Below are positions 1-5,037 of a stretch of 8,337 nucleotides of DNA, piece by piece. The notes beneath the pieces were generated by a model. It was not told the origin of the DNA and ran no database searches. It worked only from the letters and a program-made list of their open reading frames with translations. The DNA comes from Paracoccaceae bacterium. GTDB taxonomy: Bacteria > Pseudomonadota > Alphaproteobacteria > Rhodobacterales > Rhodobacteraceae. The stretch lies in assembly GCA_023254015.1 (NCBI GenBank), contig JALQYS010000326.1:1-8337 (forward strand). The letters are read 5' to 3'. Position 1 is the first letter of the stretch; each line of letters starts with the position of its first letter. Position numbers and translations under genes: made by a program.

Positions 1-149
1 GGATTGACCTCGGGACCACGAACTCCTGCGTCGCCATCATGGATGGTTCGCAACCCCGCGTCATCGAAAACTCGGAAGGCGCGCGCACCACGCCCTCGAT
101 CGTCGGTTTCACCGAAACCGAACGCCTGGTCGGGCAGGCTGCCAAGCGT
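1..149 (+). CDS. dnaK: DnaK (Hsp70) N-terminal fragment, broken at both ends
   Basis: Reading from base 3 on the + strand gives about 49 codons that match the start of the DnaK nucleotide-binding domain. They begin IDLGTTNSCVAIMDG, the phosphate-1 loop that contacts ATP, continue through ENSEGARTTPSIVGF and end at ERLVGQAAKR. By comparison with E. coli DnaK this is about residues 7 to 55. The first six codons lie outside the window. After AAKR the reading frame stays open to 593, but the protein no longer resembles Hsp70 (expected next: QAVTNPENT). From there it is the antisense of the crotonase-like gene. DnaK is an ATP-dependent cytosolic chaperone of about 640 residues, so this piece cannot function. 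It has no functional link to the phenylacetate genes. Family recognition is very secure. Whether the fragment exists in the genome or is an assembly chimera cannot be decided from the window. Confidence 0.9.
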
Positions 150-521
150 CACTTCCGGCAGGCCGACCGAGGCGCTGTCCAGCGCGACGCGGAAGCGGCA
201 GCCCATTGCGACCTCGAACCCTCCGCCAAGAGCCGAGCCGTGGATGGCGGCGACCCAGGGCTTGCCCGCCTGTTCCAGCCGGTCCACCAGGTCGGGCAGA
301 TGCGGCGGGACGGGGGGCTTGCCGAACTCGGTCACGTCGGCCCCGGCGATAAAGGTGCGCCCCGTGCAGATCAGAACAACGGCGCGCACGGACGGGTCGG
401 CATCCAGCGTGCCGACGGCTTCCCAAAGACCCTGGCGCAGGGCCTGGCCAAGCGCATTGACGGGCGGGTTGTCGACGGTGACGACGGCGATCTCGCCTTC
501 GTGCTGGATGCTGACGGTCAT
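1..521 (-). CDS. FadB/FadJ-type 3-hydroxyacyl-CoA dehydrogenase/enoyl-CoA hydratase, N-terminal part only
   Basis: The start codon at 521-519 lies one base after the livF stop, with a weak GGGGA upstream. The first 127 residues (down to base 141) are a clear crotonase-fold hydratase domain. Visible motifs are VTVDNPPVNAL (15-24), FIAGADVTEF (57-66, CoA/oxyanion region), HGSALGGGFEVAMGC (94-108) and VGLPEVTLG (119-127). The two catalytic glutamates of multifunctional hydratases correspond to E103 and E123. The FIAGAD/KPWVAAIHG style resembles the roughly 650-720 residue bifunctional enzymes that carry a C-terminal NAD-dependent 3-hydroxyacyl-CoA dehydrogenase, not stand-alone hydratases. After residue 127, where IPGAGG is expected, the frame runs open to the window edge, but that part is antisense to dnaK and is not genuine protein sequence. 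In this operon the enzyme would plausibly hydrate dehydroadipyl-CoA and oxidise 3-hydroxyadipyl-CoA, replacing separate PaaF and PaaH. The bifunctional assignment is inferred because the dehydrogenase half is missing. Confidence 0.8.
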   Translation of the reverse strand, partial: MTVSIQHEGEIAVVTVDNPPVNALGQALRQGLWEAVGTLDADPSVRAVVLICTGRTFIAGADVTEFGKPPVPPHLPDLVDRLEQAGKPWVAAIHGSALGGGFEVAMGCRFRVALDSASVGLPEVTLGSLPDQAFGFGETDDRGRGARAFRVFDDAGLRTIHDGDAGVRGPEVN

Positions 522-522
522 T

Positions 523-1224
523 TCAAATCCCCAGATAAGCTTCACGGATGCGCGGATCGGCGATCAGCGCCTCGGCCGGGCCGTCCATCGTGATGCGGCC
601 CGTTTCCATCACATAGCCCCGGTCCGCGATCTTCAATGCGCCATAGGCGTTCTGTTCCACCAAAAGCACGGTGACGTCCAAGGCCTTCAGCCCCTTCACC
701 ACGTCAAAGATCTGCGCGACGATGATCGGCGCAAGGCCCATCGAGGGTTCGTCCAGCAACAGGCAGGACGGCCGCCCCATCAGCGCGCGGGCCATCGCCA
801 GCATCTGCTGTTGCCCGCCCGACAGGCCCCCGGCCGCAAGATTGCGCTTTTCCTTCAGGATCGGGAACATCTGGAAGGCGTCGCCCATGTCCTTCTCCAC
901 CCGGTCATCGGCATAGAGATAGGCCCCAAGGCGCAGATTCTCCTCAACCGTCAGGTTGGTGAAGATCTGCCGACCTTCCGGCGACTGCGACAATCCACGC
1001 CCGACGCGGCGCCAGGCGGGGACGCCCGACATCGGCTCACCCCGGAAAGTCACCGATCCTCCGGCCAGCGGATGGACGCCCGACAGGCAGCGCAGAAGCG
1101 TGGTCTTGCCCGCCCCGTTCGCCCCGATGACGGTGACGATCTCGCCCGAGTTCACCGCCAGGTCGATGCCGTGCAGCACTTCGATCCGCCCGTAGCGGGC
1201 GCGCAGACCTTCAACCAGCAGCAT
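523..1224 (-). CDS. livF: Branched-chain/aromatic-acid-type ABC transporter ATP-binding protein, LivF family
   Basis: This 233-residue protein is one of the two cytoplasmic ATPases of a HAAT (hydrophobic amino acid) type importer. It shows a complete ABC set: Walker A GANGAGKT at 34-41, Q-loop region around LSQSPEGRQIF (79-88), signature LSGGQ at 134-138, Walker B LLLDEP at 155-160 and the H-loop region near LLVEQNAYGAL (187-197). The SPEGRxIF segment and the SMGLAP motif after Walker B are typical of LivF. The start at 1224 gives the normal LivF N-terminus and length. A longer open frame to 1317 would only add residues overlapping livG. The start overlaps the end of livG by 14 bases, so translation is probably coupled. 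The stop is followed one base later by the FadJ-like gene. LivF normally pairs with LivG on LivH/LivM. The substrate here is inferred from context to be phenylacetate or a related aromatic acid, not leucine. Confidence 0.93.
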   Translation of the reverse strand: MLLVEGLRARYGRIEVLHGIDLAVNSGEIVTVIGANGAGKTTLLRCLSGVHPLAGGSVTFRGEPMSGVPAWRRVGRGLSQSPEGRQIFTNLTVEENLRLGAYLYADDRVEKDMGDAFQMFPILKEKRNLAAGGLSGGQQQMLAMARALMGRPSCLLLDEPSMGLAPIIVAQIFDVVKGLKALDVTVLLVEQNAYGALKIADRGYVMETGRITMDGPAEALIADPRIREAYLGI

Positions 1225-1981
1225 TTTCGGCCCCCAGATAGGCAGCGATGACGGCGGGGTTCCGACTGACCGAGGCCGGGTCGCCCTCGGCGATCTTTTC
1301 GCCATGGTCCAGCACAACGATATGGTTGGAAATCCGCATCACCATCTTCATGTCGTGTTCCACCAGCAGGATCGCCACACCCGAGGCGGCGATTTCCGCG
1401 ATGAGGTGGTCGATTTCCTCGGTCTCGACGGCGTTGCAGCCCGCGGCGGGTTCGTCGAGGAGAAGGACCTTCGGCTTCAGCGCCATCGCGCGGGCAATCT
1501 CCAGCCGCTTGAGCGAACCGTAGGAAAGGCTGCCTGCCTCACGCTCGGCCGCGCGTTCCAGGCCCACGCGTTTCAGCAACTCGCGCGCCCCGGCCTCGGC
1601 CTGACGCGCGCGGCGGCGCGAGGAGGGCAGGTTGAGAAGGTCGGACAGCACATGGCCGCTTTCCTGCAGGTGATAGCCCGCGATGGTGTTCTCCAGAACG
1701 GTCATCGACTGGAACACCTGAAGGTTCTGGAAGGTCCGGCACATGCCACGCCGTGCCAGAAGGTGCGGGGACATGGCGGTCACGTCCTCGCCGTTCAGCA
1801 CAACCTTGCCCGACCCCGGCTGGTAGACGCCCGAGATCATGTTGAAAAGCGTGGTCTTGCCCGCCCCGTTCGGCCCAATGACCGACACGATCTCGCCGGG
1901 TTTGACGTTGAAGGACACGTCGTTCACGGCCTTGAGGCCGCCGAAGCTGATGCCCAACCCTTCGATCGACAGTAAGGTCAT
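1211..1981 (-). CDS. livG: Branched-chain/aromatic-acid-type ABC transporter ATP-binding protein, LivG family
   Basis: This 256-residue cytoplasmic ATPase is the partner of LivF in the importer. Walker A is GPNGAGKT (36-43), Walker B is LLLDEP (173-178) and the H-loop is LLVEHD (205-210). GMCRTFQNLQVFQSMTVLEN (79-98) and the C-terminal GEKIAEGDPASVSRNPAVIAAYLG are hallmarks of LivG. The signature loop reads LSYGSLKRLEIARA (152-165). LivG proteins usually have YGQQRR or YGDQR here, so the helical-domain signature is slightly divergent, though the key Ser and Gly remain. After Walker B the protein has AAGCNAVET instead of the commoner AAGMNPxET. The start forms an ATGA overlap with the livM stop and has a strong purine-rich GGGAGGGG just upstream. 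The gene overlaps livF downstream. The family call is secure; substrate specificity is set by the binding protein and is not readable here. Confidence 0.93.
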   Translation of the reverse strand: MTLLSIEGLGISFGGLKAVNDVSFNVKPGEIVSVIGPNGAGKTTLFNMISGVYQPGSGKVVLNGEDVTAMSPHLLARRGMCRTFQNLQVFQSMTVLENTIAGYHLQESGHVLSDLLNLPSSRRRARQAEAGARELLKRVGLERAAEREAGSLSYGSLKRLEIARAMALKPKVLLLDEPAAGCNAVETEEIDHLIAEIAASGVAILLVEHDMKMVMRISNHIVVLDHGEKIAEGDPASVSRNPAVIAAYLGAENAAG

Positions 1982-2934
1982 TCGCCCCTCCCCCGGATCT
2001 TGCGCTGGATCGAGGGGACGACACCTTCGCGCAGGAAGATCATCACCAGCACCATCACGGCGCCGAGGACCAGTTGTTCGTATTCGGCAAAGACAGTCAG
2101 CACCTGCGGCAAGAGCGTCAGGACGGCAGCGCCAAAGATCGCCCCGGCGACGGAACTCACCCCGCCAAGAACGGCCATCGTCACCATCTCGACCGAGTGC
2201 ATGAAGCCCGCGACGTCCGGGGTGATGAACTTGTTCTGCAGCGCCAGAAGCGAGCCGGAGATCGAGGCATAGACGGCCGAGATCACGAAGGCCTGCAGCT
2301 TCAGCTTGGTCACGTCCATGCCCACCGTCTTGGCCGCAACCTCGGACCCGTGCAGCGCCCGCAGGGCCCGGCCCGTGGCGCTGTCGCGCAGGTTCAGGGC
2401 CAGCCAGGCCCCCAGGATCAGGACAAGGCCGCAGAAGAAATACCAGAACTGGCCGTTCGACAGGTCAAGCCCTGCGCCCTTCAAGAGGCCGCGCAGGCCA
2501 AGATCGGCCACGTCGATCCCGTCGGGACCGCGCGTGAGCTCGCGTTCGTTGTTCAGCACCATCGAGATCAGGATACCCATGCCCAGCGAAGCAACGCCGA
2601 GGTAATAGCCCTTCAGCCGCAGGATCGGGCGACCCACCAGCCAGGCCAGAACGGCCGAGATCGCCGCGCCCAGAAGGACGGCCAGGGCGGGGTGGATGCC
2701 CCAGTGAACCGGGGCCAGCGCGCAGGCATAGGCGCCGATTCCGGCAAAGCCCGCATGGCCAAGGCTGATCTGCCCGGCCCAGCCGGTCAGGATCACGATT
2801 CCGGTGACGGCCAGCGCGTTGACAAAGATCAGCGCGCCGACGCGGTAGTAAAAGCCCGAGGGAAAGAAGATCGGCGCAAGCGCGATCAGGACAACAAGGG
2901 CCAGAAGGGTGGCGGATTTCGGGGTCAGTCGCAT
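1978..2934 (-). CDS. livM: ABC transporter inner-membrane permease, LivM family
   Basis: This 318-residue polytopic inner-membrane protein forms half of the importer's channel with LivH. Hydrophobic segments are visible at about 8-25, 33-50, 60-76, 84-101, 112-127, 165-181, 213-232, 251-283 and 288-301. The LivM signature GWAGQISLGHAGFAGIGAY spans 51-69, and LTRGPDGI is at 133-140. The cytoplasmic loop that docks on the ATPases corresponds to DSATGRALRALHGSEVAAKTVG (184-205). The start at 2934 lies one base after the livH stop (TGACATG arrangement). The open frame continues upstream to 2997, but those codons overlap livH and encode a polar, cysteine-rich extension not expected in the family. 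The Shine-Dalgarno match is weak, so translation probably depends on coupling to livH. The stop overlaps the livG start by ATGA. The family assignment is secure and the transported compound is inferred from neighbours. Confidence 0.92.
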   Translation of the reverse strand: MRLTPKSATLLALVVLIALAPIFFPSGFYYRVGALIFVNALAVTGIVILTGWAGQISLGHAGFAGIGAYACALAPVHWGIHPALAVLLGAAISAVLAWLVGRPILRLKGYYLGVASLGMGILISMVLNNERELTRGPDGIDVADLGLRGLLKGAGLDLSNGQFWYFFCGLVLILGAWLALNLRDSATGRALRALHGSEVAAKTVGMDVTKLKLQAFVISAVYASISGSLLALQNKFITPDVAGFMHSVEMVTMAVLGGVSSVAGAIFGAAVLTLLPQVLTVFAEYEQLVLGAVMVLVMIFLREGVVPSIQRKIRGRGE

Positions 2935-2935
2935 G

Positions 2936-3808
2936 TCACACCCGATCGGTCGATTTGCGGCCGAAAAGGCCCTGCGGCAGGAAGAAAAGCACGCCAAGGA
3001 TCACGATGAAGGCGGCGGCGTCCTTGTATTGCGAGCTGATGTAGCCCGCCGTCAGCCCCTCGAGCACACCCAGAAGGAAGCCGCCCACCAGGGCACCCTT
3101 GGGGTTGCCCATGCCGCCCAGCATTGCGGCGGCAAAGCCCTTCAGCGCGAAGGCAAGGCCCACGTCGTAGGAGGTCATGGTGATCGGCGTCACCAGCACC
3201 CCCGCAAGCGCGCCGATCCCGGCGGAAAGCGCGAAGGACAGCGTCATCACGAAGGGGGTGTTGATCCCCACAAGTTGCGCGGCAAGCCGGTTGTTCGAGG
3301 TGGCCAGCACCGCCCGGCCCAGAAGGGTGCGGGTGAAAAAGGCCCAAAGACCGACGAAGACCGCGACGGCCCCGCCGATCACCCACAGGCTTTGCGGCAG
3401 GATCGTCGCGCCCAGAATGTGCAGCGGATCATCGCCCGAGAAGGCCGGGAAGGTGTGGATCTGCTTGCCAAACACAAGCTGCGCCACCCCCCGGATGAAG
3501 ATCGACACGCCGATGGTGATGATGACCAGCGACACGACGGGCGCGCCCCGGGCTGGCTCGATCGCCAGCTTGTTCATCGCCACCCCCAGTGCTGCGGTCG
3601 CCACGATGGCCACCATCGCGGCAAGCGGCAAGGGCGCGCCTGCGGTATAGGCCATGACGGTGATCATGCCCCCCAGCATGACGAATTCGCCTTGCGCGAA
3701 GTTCACCACGTCCGAGGCGTTGTAGATGATGGTGAAGCCAAGGGCGACCAGCGCATAAACCGCGCCGACCGTCACCCCGGACAGAAGGAATTGCAGAAGT
3801 TCCGACAT
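2936..3808 (-). CDS. livH: ABC transporter inner-membrane permease, LivH family
   Basis: This 290-residue inner-membrane permease is the LivM partner. The N-terminus LLSGVTVGAVYALVALGFTIIYNASDVVNFAQGEFVMLGG (8-48) is diagnostic of LivH, including the conserved NFAQGEFVMLG. The ATPase-docking loop is GRAVLATSNNRLAAQLVGI (164-182). GGMGNPKGALVGGFLLGVLE (231-250) is the conserved C-terminal region, usually GGxGSxxGAxxGG. Several hydrophobic helices are evident, for example 11-29, 44-58, 63-77, 95-111, 143-158, 188-206 and 265-279. The start at 3808 gives the standard family N-terminus. The preceding ribosome-binding site (AAGGGGCGGG region) is only moderate. It is separated from the upstream binding-protein gene by 67 bases that contain a GC-rich hairpin. 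That arrangement would let the binding protein be made in excess over the membrane components. Family call secure; substrate inferred. Confidence 0.93.
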   Translation of the reverse strand: MSELLQFLLSGVTVGAVYALVALGFTIIYNASDVVNFAQGEFVMLGGMITVMAYTAGAPLPLAAMVAIVATAALGVAMNKLAIEPARGAPVVSLVIITIGVSIFIRGVAQLVFGKQIHTFPAFSGDDPLHILGATILPQSLWVIGGAVAVFVGLWAFFTRTLLGRAVLATSNNRLAAQLVGINTPFVMTLSFALSAGIGALAGVLVTPITMTSYDVGLAFALKGFAAAMLGGMGNPKGALVGGFLLGVLEGLTAGYISSQYKDAAAFIVILGVLFFLPQGLFGRKSTDRV

Positions 3809-3838
3809 GCGTCCCGCCCCTTATGGCCCGAAATGGGT

Positions 3839-3868
3839 CGCCGCGCCCCCATGGTCAGGGACGCGGCG
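3839..3868 (-). promoter_or_regulatory. GC-rich stem-loop between the binding-protein gene and livH
   Basis: In the transcript (- strand) a 7-base arm CGCCGCG at 3868-3862 is complementary to CGCGGCG at 3845-3839. The 16-base interior could add further pairs (CCC with GGG). There is no T-run on the downstream side, so it does not look like an intrinsic terminator. In binding-protein-dependent transport operons such hairpins commonly protect the upstream mRNA from 3' exonucleases and raise the ratio of binding protein to permease. That role is an inference here; the inverted repeat itself is seen directly. Confidence 0.5.
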
Positions 3869-3875
3869 GGTGGAT

Positions 3876-5006
3876 TTACTCAACCAGCGTCCACTTGCCG
3901 CCCTTGATTTCAAGCATGCGGAAGGCGCTGAGGTCGAGACCAAGGTGATCCTCGGCCGTGAAGGTGTAGACGCCGGTGGTGCCGGCAAGGCCCGACGTCG
4001 CCTCGATGGCGTCGCGGATCGCGGCAGGCTCGGCGGAACCGGCGCGCTTGATGGCGTCGGTCATGATCAGGAAGGCGTCATGGGCATAGCCGCCGAAGGT
4101 GCCAACCGGGGTGCCGGTCTTTTCCTCGAACATCGCCTTGTAGGCATCGACGACCGGCTTCTGCGGATCGTCAGCCGCCAGAAGATCGGCGACCAGCAGC
4201 GCCGTGCCCGGCAGGCGCACGGCCTCGGCCGCGTCGGCGCCGGCCAGCTCGATGAACCCATCCGAAGCCACGCCATGCGACTGGTAGAAGGGCAGGTCGA
4301 TGGCCAGCTGCTTGTAGTTCCGCGTCACGATCGAAGGGCCCTGGCCAAAGCCGGGGTTCAGGATCGCATGCACGCCTTCGGTGCCCTTGATCTTGGTCAG
4401 CTGCGCGGTCATGTCCGCGTCTTTCGGATCATAGGTTTCGTCCGCAAGGATCTCGATGGCATAGTCCGGGGCCACGGACTTGCACTGCGCCTGCATCGAG
4501 GCGCCGAAGCCGTCGGTGCCCGAGATCATGCCGATCTTGGTGATGCCGGCCTTCTGCATGCTTTCAAAGATCTTCTGGCAGGCCATGCGGTCGGTGTGCG
4601 GGGTCTTGAAGGTGTAGGGCTTGACCGGCTGAATGATGTCGATGGCCCCGGCCAGCGAGATGAAGGGGATCTCGGCCTCTTCGGCCACGGCAAGGATGGA
4701 CATCGAGGTGCCGGTGGTGGTGCCGCCGATGATGGCCGCAACTTCGTCATCCTCGACAAGCCGGGTGGCGAAGGTGCGGGCCTTGTTCGGGTCGCCGTTG
4801 TCGTCATAGGCGACAAGGGTCACTTCCTCGCCGTTGATGCCGCCCTTGGCGTTCAGGTCCTCGACCAGCATTTCCAGGGTTTTCAGCTCGGGGTCGCCCA
4901 GAAACGCGGCGGGGCCGGTTGACGACAGCGAGGCGCCGATCTTGATTTCGGCCATCGCCGGAAGGGCAAGGACCAGAAGGGCGGTGGTGGTCAGGAACGT
5001 TTTCAT
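3876..5006 (-). CDS. Periplasmic substrate-binding protein of a LivK-like (HAAT family) ABC importer, probably for an aromatic acid
   Basis: This 376-residue secreted solute receptor feeds the LivHMGF-type transporter. The start at 5006 is chosen because GGAGGAG lies about six bases upstream and because it begins a classic signal peptide: MKTFL, a hydrophobic core (TTTALLVLAL) and a PAMA cleavage site, giving mature protein from about E20. There is no lipobox cysteine, so it is soluble in the periplasm. The mature part begins IKIGASLSSTGPAAFLG and continues through GGINGEEVTLVAYDDNGDPNKA (55-76), VAAIIGGTTTGTSMSI (89-104) and the hinge-region IGMISGTDGFGASM (158-171). These are hallmarks of type I periplasmic binding proteins of the Peripla_BP_6 group. 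Two cysteines (143, 175) remain in the mature chain and could pair. It lies 31 bases after paaN and 67 bases before livH. The ligand is not readable from sequence; phenylacetate or a related aromatic carboxylate is inferred from operon context. A branched-chain amino acid is the main alternative. Confidence 0.9.
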   Translation of the reverse strand: MKTFLTTTALLVLALPAMAEIKIGASLSSTGPAAFLGDPELKTLEMLVEDLNAKGGINGEEVTLVAYDDNGDPNKARTFATRLVEDDEVAAIIGGTTTGTSMSILAVAEEAEIPFISLAGAIDIIQPVKPYTFKTPHTDRMACQKIFESMQKAGITKIGMISGTDGFGASMQAQCKSVAPDYAIEILADETYDPKDADMTAQLTKIKGTEGVHAILNPGFGQGPSIVTRNYKQLAIDLPFYQSHGVASDGFIELAGADAAEAVRLPGTALLVADLLAADDPQKPVVDAYKAMFEEKTGTPVGTFGGYAHDAFLIMTDAIKRAGSAEPAAIRDAIEATSGLAGTTGVYTFTAEDHLGLDLSAFRMLEIKGGKWTLVE

Positions 5007-5037
5007 TGGATCTCCTCCCAGAGAGCTACGCATGAAT

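Noticed and set aside
130..160. Insertion sequence or transposon end at the dnaK/hydratase junction
   Set aside because: There are no terminal inverted repeats, target duplication or transposase sequence at the junction; one gene simply switches into another in opposite orientation.
4..1251. Long + strand open frame of 415 codons
   Set aside because: It lies antisense to livF, livG and the hydratase gene in GC-rich DNA. Its product is rich in Arg, Pro and Ser, has no recognisable motif and no ribosome-binding site, while the - strand proteins have full catalytic motifs.
3839..3868. Rho-independent terminator after the binding-protein gene
   Set aside because: The stem is present but no T-run follows on the transcribed side, and livH continues in the same direction.
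2074..4922. Three long + strand frames (2074-3009, 2909-3907, 3807-4922)
   Set aside because: They are antisense shadows of livM, livH and the binding-protein gene. Their products are Arg/Gly/His-rich and low in complexity, as expected from antisense of membrane and periplasmic proteins at high GC.
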